From positions 1 through 64,000 of the forward strand of contig NZ_BMUZ01000016.1 in assembly GCF_014650455.1 (NCBI RefSeq): DNA of 64,000 bases, read 5' to 3'. The notes below the pieces were generated by a model that was not told where the DNA came from, did not search any database, and was given only the letters and a program-made list of their open reading frames with translations. The position numbers and the translations under genes are program-made. This stretch comes from Streptomyces xanthochromogenes. GTDB taxonomy: Bacteria; Actinomycetota; Actinomycetes; Streptomycetales; Streptomycetaceae. Shown here piece by piece: positions 8,765-17,118 of this stretch (the first letter of the stretch is position 1; every line of letters begins with the position of its first letter).

Positions 8765-9623
8765 ACTGCTTGAGTCCTTTCAGGAGGAGGCGGCGCCGGT
8801 ACTGCCATTTCTGGTGCTTGGCGGCTTGGGCAGGGTCGGTCGGGCGCATCAACGCGAGGAAGAAGAGGCTTTTGACCAGGAGGAACGCCCCCAGGTGCAC
8901 GCTGAGGGGCGGACATTCGGCAGACCGGGCCACCGAATCCAGCACCGCCAGGTACCGATCGCGCTGCTCCGGGGTGGCGGCGTAGCCCTTGGCGCCGCCT
9001 TTGAAGGGGATGACTTCCAGGGCCAGGGCGACGTCGTATCCCAGCGGGATCACGCCGTGGTGCTGCCAGTCGATGACGCCACCGGCCAGGACGTTCGGCA
9101 GGCCGTAGTCGAGGTGGCCCCACACCAGCGGCATCCTGGAGAGCTCGTCCGTCGCGCGTGTGAGGGCCGCGCGGGTGCGTGGGGTGTCGAGGTCGGGGTT
9201 TTCGGCGAAGACGTTGTGCGTCCAGCCTGCCTGCTCCACCCAATGCCTCAGCGCATCGGGTCCTGCGTCGACCGGGTGTGCGGCCTGGGCGGACAGCAGC
9301 CGGGCGGAGACCTCGGCGAGCTGGTCGACCACTAGGTCGGACAGCTCCCGGCCGCCGTCCAGGGAGGCCAAAGCCTTTTCGTGCAGCGACTGTTCGCCCA
9401 GGGACTCCTCGTCGACGAAGAATGTGCCGTCGTTCGACTCCCCGAGTTCCAGGACCTGCGGCACCGGGTAGCCCAGGCCGGCGGCCATCTGCTGGAACGT
9501 TGCTTCGCTCCGCAGCGCCGCGCCGCCGGTGCGCCGGTATCGGGTGCCGTTGGCCGAGACGTAGACCGCCCCGCCAGCATCGGCCGTCCTCTTCTTGACG
9601 AGTCGCCAGTCGTTGGTGTCCAT
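8679..9623 (-). CDS. APH-fold phosphotransferase (small-molecule kinase)
   Basis: A 314-residue aminoglycoside-phosphotransferase-like kinase. The catalytic loop reads GHLDYGLPNVL (HxDxxxxN) at about residue 168-178, and the metal-binding motif is VIDWQHHG a few residues later. Such kinases phosphorylate hydroxyls of sugars, amino alcohols or antibiotics. The start ATG shares one base with the upstream stop (TGATG), so it is translationally coupled to the tRNA-ligase-like gene. In this context a pathway kinase is more likely than a resistance enzyme, but self-resistance cannot be excluded. Confidence 0.8.
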   Translation of the reverse strand: MDTNDWRLVKKRTADAGGAVYVSANGTRYRRTGGAALRSEATFQQMAAGLGYPVPQVLELGESNDGTFFVDEESLGEQSLHEKALASLDGGRELSDLVVDQLAEVSARLLSAQAAHPVDAGPDALRHWVEQAGWTHNVFAENPDLDTPRTRAALTRATDELSRMPLVWGHLDYGLPNVLAGGVIDWQHHGVIPLGYDVALALEVIPFKGGAKGYAATPEQRDRYLAVLDSVARSAECPPLSVHLGAFLLVKSLFFLALMRPTDPAQAAKHQKWQYRRRLLLKGLKQYERTGNIDTARFPTFDGFTAGQGAPGRP

Positions 9624-10774
9624 CAGGGTGCTCCTCTTGTCGGGCCTGTGGGCCCGGTGGTGTTCTCTCGGTCGGACAGTGCGCAGGCCAGCGCCCGGGC
9701 GTCCGTCACCCAGCGCATATCACCTGCCGCGACGCGGTGCCTCAGGTCGGTGGGGAGATCACCCGGGGGTGTGGCGGGCCGGGCGAGGTAGGCCCGGCGC
9801 AGGAATTTCAGCAGGGCGGGAATCCGGGCGGCGCTCACACCGGACCGCTCCCGGGCGGCGCACAGCGGTAGGTACCAGCCGGTGAACAGGTCCCGGACCT
9901 CCTGGGCGCGGTGCACCTCGTACAGCCGCCCGCTCGCCGCCGTCGCGTAGGGGATTTTTCCGTGCAGCGCGTACCGCAGTCGCATCGCGCCGTGTCGGCG
10001 GAACGGGGCGCCGTAGGCGGCCACGTTGGCCGCGGCGTTCTCGGTCACCGTCATCACCGGCCGCACGGATCCGAGCTCGCCGGCGGCCGCGAGCACCGCG
10101 ACGTGCAGACCGGCCCGCGGGTCCAGCACCATCCCCTCCAGCCCGAGCGGTGCCAGATCCACACCGTGAGCCCGGGTCCGGGAGAGCACCAGCAGCCGGG
10201 GGACGTTGCGAGCGATGTGCAGCAGGTGATCCGGTGTCCGGGCGCCGGATGCGTGGAAGTCGTCCCGTTCGAGCACCGGGCCGTGCGCGGTGCGGTCGAA
10301 GACCAGCAGTGCCCGGCGCGCTGCCCGGATGGTGGCGTGCCCGCAGGCTCGGCAGTCGCCCGCCGTGCCCGTGCCGGCCATGTGCCCGCAGCGGGCGCAC
10401 AGCCCGACCGGCAGGTCCTGCACGGCCAGCGTCCCGTCGGCGAGCAGGGCCTGGACCCTGGTCATGGCCAGCGCGGTCACCTGCGGGTCAGTGTCGGTGA
10501 GCAGGCCGGCCGCCGGGGGCGGGCCGGGGGCGTACTTCGCTGCAAGGGTGCGTTCCTCACGCTGCTGCCTGCCGACCGTGTCCCGGTCTGCCGCGCAACG
10601 GTGGCGCACATCCCCGGCGATGGTGACGGTGTTCCACAAGTGCGGCACCGGCGCCAGGCCGAGCAGCGCGTTCAGCGCCGCGGCGAGCCGTATGCCCGCG
10701 GCCTTGCACGGTCGCTCGGCGAGCGTGAAGTCGCCGTTCTGCACGGGTCCGTTGAAGTAGACGACGTCGTTCAT
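9623..10774 (-). CDS. Class I tRNA-ligase-like protein with zinc ribbon, degenerate
   Basis: This 383-residue protein has a zinc ribbon CARCGHMAG...CRACGH in the middle (about 133-153). The layout around it, an N-terminal NGPVQNGD segment, the zinc knuckle, and a later LHGKIPYATAASG segment where KMSKS would be, is reminiscent of methionyl-type class I aminoacyl-tRNA synthetases. A clear HIGH or KMSKS motif and an anticodon-binding domain are absent. It could be a tRNA-ligase paralogue used to activate an amino acid for a small molecule, or an unrelated zinc protein. The ATG overlaps the phosphatase stop as ATGA, so coupling is strong. Function is inference. Confidence 0.5.
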   Translation of the reverse strand: MNDVVYFNGPVQNGDFTLAERPCKAAGIRLAAALNALLGLAPVPHLWNTVTIAGDVRHRCAADRDTVGRQQREERTLAAKYAPGPPPAAGLLTDTDPQVTALAMTRVQALLADGTLAVQDLPVGLCARCGHMAGTGTAGDCRACGHATIRAARRALLVFDRTAHGPVLERDDFHASGARTPDHLLHIARNVPRLLVLSRTRAHGVDLAPLGLEGMVLDPRAGLHVAVLAAAGELGSVRPVMTVTENAAANVAAYGAPFRRHGAMRLRYALHGKIPYATAASGRLYEVHRAQEVRDLFTGWYLPLCAARERSGVSAARIPALLKFLRRAYLARPATPPGDLPTDLRHRVAAGDMRWVTDARALACALSDRENTTGPTGPTRGAP

Positions 10775-11448
10775 CGCGGGCTCCCTTCTGGGCAGTCCGG
10801 CTCGGCGGCGTCGACCTGGTGGAAGCCCCCGGCGCGTCGCTCGTAGACCAGGACCCCCGCGTTCGGTGTCTTGCGCACCCGGGCCTCCTCCACCAGCTCG
10901 GTCACCGGCCTGCGCTCCAGCACGCTGCGCAGCGCCAGGATCGCCGTGTGGTGGGTCACGGCCACCACGGCCGGCGCGCGTTCGCCGATGCCTTCGACGA
11001 ACGCCGTCGCCCGTTGCAGTACGCCGACCGCCAAGGACTCGCTGCCCTCGCCCGGGGGCGTCCACAGGTGCTTGCGGGTCTGGCGGTCCACCTCGCACGC
11101 GGGCCAGGTCGCGAACAGCTCACGCTTGGTCATGTACGTGGCGTCGCCGTAGTGCTGCTCGTTGAGCAGGGCGGTCACGTCGGCGGTCCGCCCGGGCAGC
11201 GCCAGCTCCACGGTGTCCAGGGCCCGCCGATACTGCGAGGAGTACACGTACGGGTCGCGGCCCGCGAGGTCCTTGAGTGCGGTGCTCAGCCACTGGCACT
11301 GGCGGTAGCCGCGCGGCGTCAGCCCCACGAGGTCGCGAGACAGGGCGTGCGCGGCCGGGCTGGTCCACGGCCGGGGGTCCTGGTAGAAGCTGGTGTGCTT
11401 GGTCGCGTTCTCGATCGACTCAGCGTGGCGTACGACGGTGAGGAGCAT
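10771..11448 (-). CDS. Histidine phosphatase family protein
   Basis: A 225-residue phosphoglycerate-mutase-like phosphatase. The phosphohistidine motif is RHAES at residues 8-12, a second arginine is in SSQYRRALDT, and the second catalytic histidine is in VTHHTAILAL near 168. It removes phosphate from an unknown small substrate. It is the first gene of the five-gene leftward operon; its promoter must lie in the 250 bases shared with the divergent GntR gene. Confidence 0.85.
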   Translation of the reverse strand: MLLTVVRHAESIENATKHTSFYQDPRPWTSPAAHALSRDLVGLTPRGYRQCQWLSTALKDLAGRDPYVYSSQYRRALDTVELALPGRTADVTALLNEQHYGDATYMTKRELFATWPACEVDRQTRKHLWTPPGEGSESLAVGVLQRATAFVEGIGERAPAVVAVTHHTAILALRSVLERRPVTELVEEARVRKTPNAGVLVYERRAGGFHQVDAAEPDCPEGSPR

Positions 11449-11607
11449 GCGTCACCCCAGTTGAGGCTGGTGAGGATCAGGAAGGGCTCGCGGCGGGCGG
11501 TCGTGGCGACGCCGCTGGCTCGGCGTGGTGGTGGCACCGGGTTTCAGACGAGCCCGTGGGCAGCGGTTGCCGGTGGGATGGACCGCAACACTGACGGTGC
11601 ATTAGAA

Positions 11608-11659
11608 CTAGGACTATCTTCGGCAGCGCGCAACAGGCCGTCAATAGGGCTAGGACTAT
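11608..11659. promoter_or_regulatory. Direct repeat CTAGGACTAT, probable GntR operator
   Basis: CTAGGACTAT occurs at 11608-11617 and 11650-11659, 42 bases apart (four helical turns), in the intergenic region between the phosphatase operon and the gntR gene. The second copy lies about 40 bases before the gntR start codon and could overlap its -10 region. The spacing and location suit autoregulation plus control of the divergent operon. Confidence 0.65.
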
Positions 11660-11700
11660 CGCGGGAGGTTGTCCGAATCCGCATGAAACAGGAGGTACGG

Positions 11701-12468
11701 ATGAGCAACCCCGCCTACCAGCAGATGGCCGCTGAACTGCGCGCCGCCATCGACGACGGGACCTACCCGGCAGGCGGCACCCTGCCGAAAATCGTCGACC
11801 TCGCCCAGCAGCACGGAGTCGCCAAGCAGACCGCCCGCGCAGCTGTGGCCCAGCTCGAAGCCGAGGGCCTGGTCGACGTGACCCGCCGCCGCGGAACCGT
11901 CGTCCGCGCCCGGCCCACACGCCGACGCCTCACCCGCGGCCGCCAAGTGCTCCGCGACGAACGCGGCTACTACTTCGACGCCTCCGCCCAGCCCTGGACC
12001 GCCCTGGAGCCGCCCGCCATCACCTGGGCACCCGCCCCCCGCGACATCGCCACCCTCCTCGGGCTCCCCGCGGGCGAAGAGCAGCAGGACGTTCTGGTGC
12101 GAGACCGCCTCATGGGCGACGCCACCACCGGGACCCCGCTCCAGCTGGCCACCAGCTACCTGCCCGCCTCCCTCGCCCGCGGCACCCAGCTGGCCCAGAA
12201 GGACACCGGCCCCGGAGGCATCTACGACCTCCTCGAACAGATGGGCCACGCCCCTCTGTCCTGGGAAGAAGCCGTCAGCGCCCGCATGCCCACCCCCACC
12301 GAAAGCGACCGCCTGCACCTGCCCAAAGGCGTCCCGCTCCTGCGCATCACCCGCACCACCACCGGCCCCGACGGAACCGTGCTTGAGATCAACGACACCC
12401 GCATGTCAGCCAACACCTTCGACATCGGCTACACCCTCACCCGGCACCCCAGCGCCCAACACCCCTGA
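11701..12468 (+). CDS. GntR family regulator with UTRA domain (HutC subfamily)
   Basis: A 255-residue repressor. Residues 1-65 form a winged helix (YQQMAAELRAAIDDGTYPAG, then TLPKIVDLAQQHGVAKQTARAAVAQLEAEGLV), and from about 85 to the end is a UTRA ligand-binding domain ending in TVLEINDTRMSANTFDIGYTL. HutC-type regulators release DNA when they bind a pathway metabolite. The start follows a perfect AGGAGG site. It is divergent from the five-gene operon and most likely senses its substrate or product. Confidence 0.85.
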   Translation: MSNPAYQQMAAELRAAIDDGTYPAGGTLPKIVDLAQQHGVAKQTARAAVAQLEAEGLVDVTRRRGTVVRARPTRRRLTRGRQVLRDERGYYFDASAQPWTALEPPAITWAPAPRDIATLLGLPAGEEQQDVLVRDRLMGDATTGTPLQLATSYLPASLARGTQLAQKDTGPGGIYDLLEQMGHAPLSWEEAVSARMPTPTESDRLHLPKGVPLLRITRTTTGPDGTVLEINDTRMSANTFDIGYTLTRHPSAQHP

Positions 12469-12687
12469 CAGCACCCGCCCCAGCCGGTCAGCACCGCGCT
12501 CAAGCCGGAACCGGGACCGTGCCGCCCAGCGCAGTGCGTGGCGCATGTCCCGTTATAAGTGCCGCGTGGTCGACCATGCGCCCTGCCGCCCTATCCCCAC
12601 CAAGAGACGGGCGGACACGGGCGCGCCAGGGGAGGAAGCCGGCTTCGCACGGACAGGGTGATCCTGCCCGGCTCCACCGTCGTCGGA

Positions 12688-12915
12688 TCAGCCGAAGTCG
12701 AGCGTTTCCTGTACGAAGTCGGTTGGGGCCGAGCTGGGCAGGGGCGGCGGCGGTCCGCCGTCCTGGCGCGCGGCCTCCCAGCGCTCGATCAGCTCATCCT
12801 TCCAGCCCTTCTCCGGAGGCCACGGCACGCCCCACTCGGCCAGCTGGGCACGCTTCCACGCACCCTTGGGCGTCCTGGCGGCTTCGATCTGTTCAGGGGA
12901 TGGCAGTACAGGCAT
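12688..12915 (-). CDS. Small conserved hypothetical protein
   Basis: A 75-residue protein with a core of the form TPKGAWKRAQLAEWGVPWPPEKGWKDEL split by aromatic residues. Small proteins with this tryptophan-rich pattern recur in actinomycete accessory DNA and phages; their role is unknown. The tail ends in a proline-rich stretch. No strong ribosome site precedes the ATG, so the start is approximate. Confidence 0.6.
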   Translation of the reverse strand: MPVLPSPEQIEAARTPKGAWKRAQLAEWGVPWPPEKGWKDELIERWEAARQDGGPPPPLPSSAPTDFVQETLDFG

Positions 12916-13091
12916 GTGGGATGAACGAACGGCAGGGCTTAGGTGTCACTCGCTGGCGTCGGCTTCGCCCCAAGGGTCAGCGCCATCGCGCTCCAAGACG
13001 TACACGCACGCCAGTCTGATGCCGGGGCCCCAGAGGCGCCGCACCGAAGTGCGTGTAGGCCCTGGAAATCTTGGGCCGCGCCCCTGATGAG

Positions 13092-13403
13092 CTACCTGGC
13101 GGCCGGGGCGGGAGCGGTGAACGAAACCGGCTTGCCAGCGGCTCGGGCATAATCCACTTCCCTGCTCGTGGACTCGCCGACGTACCCGCCAGGGTTGACG
13201 ACCAGAACCCGGTCTGCCAGGTCGATCCTGCGCAGATGAAGAGCGCCCAGCGCCTTCTTCTGCTCCTCGGTGAGCGGCCCGTCCGCTTCGACCGGCGCGA
13301 CAGCAATGATCCCCTCGAAGGCCAGATCCCGATTCACCGCACGCATCTCCTCGACGAACCGGGTGGATCCGCAGATGCAGACAATCTCTGGTCGGTCGGG
13401 CAC
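13092..13403 (-). CDS. Nucleoside deoxyribosyltransferase-like small protein
   Basis: A 103-residue protein with the fold pattern of nucleoside 2-deoxyribosyltransferase-like or DUF4406-type proteins: VCICGSTRF at residues 7-15 (nucleotide-binding loop), HLRRIDLADRVLVVNPGGYVGESTSREVDYARAAGKPV in the second half, where GES and E are the usual catalytic region. GTG at 13403 is preferred because GGGGAAGAG precedes it; longer frames upstream are not needed by the fold. The family cuts or exchanges the base of nucleosides or only binds them; activity here is not shown. Confidence 0.7.
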   Translation of the reverse strand: MPDRPEIVCICGSTRFVEEMRAVNRDLAFEGIIAVAPVEADGPLTEEQKKALGALHLRRIDLADRVLVVNPGGYVGESTSREVDYARAAGKPVSFTAPAPAAR

Positions 13404-13521
13404 AGCTCTTCCCCTCGCTCGAACAGGACACCAACGCGCACGTCGGTACGGCGTTGGCAGGAGGTTAGTGGGCGGCACTGACGGCAGTCAGGTAGCCGGA
13501 TAGTGCCCGTGCGGTCGGGTG

Positions 13522-13546
13522 GCCGGGTCACATTGCCCGACCCGGC
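13522..13546. terminator. Hairpin between small genes
   Basis: GCCGGGT and ACCCGGC arms with an 11-base loop follow the stop of the next leftward gene, consistent with a terminator. No T-run is present, which is common in Streptomyces. Confidence 0.45.
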
Positions 13547-13580
13547 TACTCGACCACGCGGCTTTCGTCGGATCTACCGC

Positions 13581-13928
13581 TCAGCGCCTCCTGACGGTGC
13601 GTGCGCCTTCAGCGAGAAGCCGCTGAACATGCTCCGCCAGCAGAGCGGGCGCAAGGGTGGGGGTGACCGGAAGCCAGGTCACCGCGTCGAGCGTGGGGTC
13701 GCCGGCAGCGTCCAGAGGCGCACATCCCCAACCCTGGCGCCCCCCTCTCGTCCCCCAGAACACCAGGAGACCGTACGTCCAAGGCCCTGACCCCAGAGCC
13801 GGGTCACCCTCCGTCCAGTAGAGCGCTGTTCCCCCGGCCTCGTCCCACCGCTCTCCAGGCGCGATGCCCGCATCACCCAGGGCCTGAGCAGCAGCCGAAA
13901 CGTACTCCCGGATCTCGGTCCAGATCAT
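13581..13928 (-). CDS. Hypothetical protein
   Basis: A 115-residue protein beginning MIWTEIREYVSAAAQALGDAG, with a predicted mixed alpha/beta fold (GTALYWTEGDPALG, YGLLVFWGT) and a helical end. Not recognised beyond its general resemblance to small actinomycete proteins of unknown role. A GTG 48 bases further upstream would add 16 residues of low-complexity sequence; the shorter form is preferred but the ribosome site is weak in both. Confidence 0.5.
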   Translation of the reverse strand: MIWTEIREYVSAAAQALGDAGIAPGERWDEAGGTALYWTEGDPALGSGPWTYGLLVFWGTRGGRQGWGCAPLDAAGDPTLDAVTWLPVTPTLAPALLAEHVQRLLAEGARTVRRR

Positions 13929-14094
13929 GGCTGCCGAGTCACCACTTCCCGCCGTCACAGGCTTCCGCCCCCTCACTTCACTATCGGTAAGTCAGGCTAT
14001 TGGTACTTGCGGAATGGGATGTCTTGCTGATCGCCTCCGGTACGCGCGGGCGCCCGGCAGGGCCGGCGGAACCGCCGGTCTGGTGATGCCCCGC

Positions 14095-14544
14095 TCAGAT
14101 CAGCAGGTCGAAGAGTTCGAAGGCCTCATCCCACTGATCCGTGGAGGGGCGGCGGGTGTCGCGGGCGATGGTTTTGAGGGCGCGGGCGAGGGCGACGCTG
14201 AGGCCGCCGGCCAGGTCGGGCAGCCGCTGTTGGGTGTCCTCGGCGGCCTCCATGCCGAGGGTCGGGCGGGCGGCGAGCTGGTCGAGCAGGGGGCGCAGTT
14301 CGATGCCCTCCTCCAGCTTGTCGAAGGCGTGGATGCTCTCCTGCAGGCCTTTGGTGACCGGGAGGTCCTGCGGCTCGATGATGTCCCGGCCGTTGGCCTT
14401 GGCATTGGCCGTGCCGATGAGGAAGAGGTCGTAGAGCTTGGCGTCCACGAAGTCGTTGTAGCGCTTGAGGTCGTTCTTGTGGACATCGAGGCCGGCGGCT
14501 GCGCGGAAGAAGCGCTCGAACTTGGGAATACCCATGACGGGCAT
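14095..14544 (-). CDS. DUF1931 family protein, bacterial histone-fold
   Basis: A 149-residue protein with the two histone-fold repeats of the DUF1931 family: the N-terminal FERFFRAAAGLDVHKNDLKRYNDFVDAKL and the AKANGRDIIEPQDLPVTKGLQESI segment are characteristic, and the second fold runs from about 80 to the end. These proteins form a pseudo-dimer inside one chain and are thought to bind DNA or act in stress. The ATG has AAGGAA seven bases upstream. It lies 37 bases after the redox gene at the end of the stress operon, so it is probably co-expressed with dnaK-clpB. Confidence 0.85.
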   Translation of the reverse strand: MPVMGIPKFERFFRAAAGLDVHKNDLKRYNDFVDAKLYDLFLIGTANAKANGRDIIEPQDLPVTKGLQESIHAFDKLEEGIELRPLLDQLAARPTLGMEAAEDTQQRLPDLAGGLSVALARALKTIARDTRRPSTDQWDEAFELFDLLI

Positions 14545-14581
14545 GGCATGTTCCTTTCTTGCGTCGATGGACGAGCTGAGG

Positions 14582-16258
14582 TCATCTGATGGCGGGTGGT
14601 CTCACCTCCTCGAGGTGCTCGTGGGCCAGACGGACGGCCATGGCGCCCTCGCCCACTGCGGAGGCCACCCGCTTGACCGAGCCGCTGCGGACGTCGCCGA
14701 CGGCGAAGACCCCCGGCAGGCCGGTCTCCAGGGCGAGTGGGGCGCGGCCCAGGGGTTTCCAGAGGTCCGCTGCCACATGGGCCACGTCCTGCCCGGTCGG
14801 AATGAACCCGCGCGGGTCCAGAGTGACGGCGCCCGCGAGCCAGGAGGTGGCAGGGCGCGCCCCGATGAAGACGAACAGGGCACGGGCCTCCAGCACCTGC
14901 TGCTCGCGGGTGCGGTTGTCCTGGACGACGACGGCTTCGACCCGGTCCTCGCCGGTGACCTCCTGGACCTCGGTGTGCAGCCGGACGCGGATCCGCGGGT
15001 TCTGCTCGATCCGGTCGATCAGATAGCGGGACATGTTGTGGCCCAGGTCTTCGCCGCGGACCAGCAGGTGCACGGCGGGCGACTCGCGCGCCAGGAACAG
15101 GGCTGCCTGGCCGGCAGAGTTGCCGCCGCCGACGACGGCCACTGTGTCAAGACGGCAGGTCCGCGCCTCCCAGAGGGTGGCGGCGTAGTGGACCCCGAGT
15201 CCTTCGAACCGCTCGACGCCGCGGGCGGGCAGCCGCCGGTAGCGTGCGCCGGTGGCGACCACCACGTTGTTGGCGGCGACCGTGCTGCCGTCGGCGAGCC
15301 GTACCACGTTGGCACCGTCGCGCTGTTCGAGGCCGGCGGCCTCGGCGGGTACGGTGATCCGGGCGCCGAACCGGGTGGCCTGCACGACGGCGCATTCGGC
15401 GAGCTCCATGCCGGAGATCCCCGCGGGGAAACCGAGGTAGTTCTCGATCCGGGAGGACGTGGCGGCCTGGCCGCCGGTCGCCACCGCGTCCAGGACGACG
15501 GTGGAGAGCCCCTCGGAGGCGCCGTACACTGCTGCGGCCAGGCCTCCGGGCCCCGCGCCGACCACCACGAGGTCGAGGACTGCCCTCGCGACGGTCTCGG
15601 TCCGCAGCCCGATCACCTGGGCGAGTTCGGCGTTGGAGGGATTGCGCAGCACCCGGTGCTCGTGCCAGACGACGATCGGAGTGTCTTCCGGAGCGATGCC
15701 GAGACGCGTCAGCAGCGCCTCAGCCTCGGGGTCCTTCTCCAGATCGGCCCAGCGGTGCGGGAGGCGGTTGCGGGCGGCGAAGTCCAGCAGCCGCCGGGTG
15801 TCGGGGGAGAAGGCGGAGCCGATGATACGGAAGCCCGTGCCCGCGCCAGCCAGCATCGTGCGGCGCAGCAGGTAGGCCCGCAGGATCACGTCGCCGAGCG
15901 CGGGTTCTCGGCTGAGCAGGTCGCGCAGGGCGGCCGAACCCACCGCGAGAACCTCGCCGGGCGTCCTCACCACCGCGCCGAGGAGGGCGGTCTGGCCCTC
16001 CAGGACGCCGAGTTCGCCGAGGAAGCTGCGCGCATCGTGCACGTGGACGACCTGCTCCCGGTCGCCGTGGCCTTCGACAACGGCCACCGTGCCGCTGAGG
16101 ACCACGAAGAACTCCCCGCTGGGGTCGCCCGCCCGGAAGAGCTGCTCCCCCTCGCGGATCGGCCTCACCTGTCCGCACGGTCTCAGGATCGCGATCTGGT
16201 CGTCCGACAGCAGCGGATAGGCGCCGTAGACGTCGGCTGTCAGTGTGGGCGTCGGCAC
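14582..16258 (-). CDS. FAD-dependent thioredoxin-reductase-like protein with cyclic-nucleotide-binding domain
   Basis: A 558-residue fusion. Residues about 15-125 form a cNMP-binding beta roll (LFRAGDPSGEFFVVLSGTVAVV; RSFLGELGVL). About 135-215 is a thioredoxin-fold linker (GSAFSPDTRRLLDFAARN; RNPSNAELA). From about 228 comes the reductase with FAD motif VVVGAGPGGLAAAVYG and NADPH motif VVGGGNSAGQAA near 385. The CxxC redox pair of true thioredoxin reductases is missing: the corresponding place reads TLWEARTC with one cysteine. It therefore probably passes electrons to another partner, or works as a flavin oxidoreductase gated by a nucleotide or redox signal. It follows trx and ZnF_UBP genes in the stress operon. 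Confidence 0.85.
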   Translation of the reverse strand: MPTPTLTADVYGAYPLLSDDQIAILRPCGQVRPIREGEQLFRAGDPSGEFFVVLSGTVAVVEGHGDREQVVHVHDARSFLGELGVLEGQTALLGAVVRTPGEVLAVGSAALRDLLSREPALGDVILRAYLLRRTMLAGAGTGFRIIGSAFSPDTRRLLDFAARNRLPHRWADLEKDPEAEALLTRLGIAPEDTPIVVWHEHRVLRNPSNAELAQVIGLRTETVARAVLDLVVVGAGPGGLAAAVYGASEGLSTVVLDAVATGGQAATSSRIENYLGFPAGISGMELAECAVVQATRFGARITVPAEAAGLEQRDGANVVRLADGSTVAANNVVVATGARYRRLPARGVERFEGLGVHYAATLWEARTCRLDTVAVVGGGNSAGQAALFLARESPAVHLLVRGEDLGHNMSRYLIDRIEQNPRIRVRLHTEVQEVTGEDRVEAVVVQDNRTREQQVLEARALFVFIGARPATSWLAGAVTLDPRGFIPTGQDVAHVAADLWKPLGRAPLALETGLPGVFAVGDVRSGSVKRVASAVGEGAMAVRLAHEHLEEVRPPAIR

Positions 16259-16324
16259 GATTCACTCCCTTCGGTGGAAACGCAGGAGCAGGCGGAAGGC
16301 GGCTGCGGGAAGCGGCGGTCGGGC

Positions 16325-16588
16325 TCAGACCATCGCCTCGTGCGCGAAGCACCACCGCCAGTCCTCGCCGGGTTCGAACGACCGGACGATCGGGTGCCCG
16401 TCGGTCGCTGCGTGAGCGCGGGCGTGCCGCATCGGCGAGGAGTCGCAGCAGCCGACGTGGCCGCAGGTCAGGCACAGGCGCAGGTGCAGCCACGGAGTCC
16501 CCGTGCGCAGGCAGTCCTCGCAGCCCTGCGGTGTTCTGGGCACCACGGGCCGGACCATGGACAGGTGCGGGTCGGCAAGGCTGGTCAT
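16325..16588 (-). CDS. UBP-type zinc finger protein
   Basis: An 87-residue protein made almost wholly of a ZnF-UBP domain: CEDC, then CLTCGHVGCCDSS, RHARAHAATDGHPIV and the end motif DWRWCFAHE, giving the cysteine and histidine zinc ligands in the usual order. In eukaryotes the fold binds ubiquitin C-termini; in actinomycetes these small proteins are of unknown role but often sit with redox genes. ATG at 16588 is used because GGAGG is five bases away; the thioredoxin stop overlaps it. Confidence 0.8.
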   Translation of the reverse strand: MTSLADPHLSMVRPVVPRTPQGCEDCLRTGTPWLHLRLCLTCGHVGCCDSSPMRHARAHAATDGHPIVRSFEPGEDWRWCFAHEAMV

Positions 16589-17118
16589 CATGGCCTCCGG
16601 GAAGTGGGGTCGGCCGGTCCGTGGGACGCCGACAGTGACTCGTCCACCCAGCGGCGCAGCGCGTGGGCGGGCGCGGCCCCGGTCTGACGGGCGACGGGCC
16701 TGCCATGGTCGAGGATCAGCAAGGTGGGTACGGCTTGGACCTCGAACCGCCGTGCCAGGGCCGGGGACTTGTCGATGTCGACCTTCACGAGCTTGATCCG
16801 GCCGGCCAGCTCCTGGGTGACCTGTTCGAGGGCCGGGCTCACCATGCGGCAGGGACCGCACCAGGCGGCCCAGAGGTCGACCAGCACGGGCAGGCTCGCC
16901 TGCTCGGCGACCTCCCCGAAGTCGGTGTCGCCCGCTTCGGCGATCCACGGCAGCGGGGCCCGGCAGTTCCCGCAGCGCGGGCTGCCCTGCGCCGCGGCGG
17001 GTACCCGGTTGGTCCGGCCGCAGTTGGCGCAGGCGACCGTCCGCAGCGAGGCCCCGGCACCGTCGGTAGTGCCGTCAGGGCCCGGGCGGGCGGCGCGGCC
17101 TTGTGGAGAAGTACTCAT
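16588..17118 (-). CDS. Thioredoxin with N-terminal zinc ribbon (TrxC-type)
   Basis: A 176-residue thioredoxin. Cysteines 30, 33, 49 and 52 form a zinc ribbon, as in thioredoxin-2 (TrxC), and the active site WCGPC is at 86-90, with the cis-proline in AVPTLLIL. It reduces protein disulfides and is heat-stress or oxidative-stress linked in its family. The start overlaps the clpB stop as ATGA, so it is coupled to the disaggregase. The C-terminal tail after the fold is Ser/Pro-rich. Confidence 0.9.
   Translation of the reverse strand: MSTSPQGRAARPGPDGTTDGAGASLRTVACANCGRTNRVPAAAQGSPRCGNCRAPLPWIAEAGDTDFGEVAEQASLPVLVDLWAAWCGPCRMVSPALEQVTQELAGRIKLVKVDIDKSPALARRFEVQAVPTLLILDHGRPVARQTGAAPAHALRRWVDESLSASHGPADPTSRRP

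Noticed and set aside
14465..16687. 740-codon rightward open frame opposite the TrxR-like gene
   Set aside because: GC-frame shadow; composition is Gly/Arg/Pro-rich without motifs, while the leftward frame has FAD and NADPH motifs.
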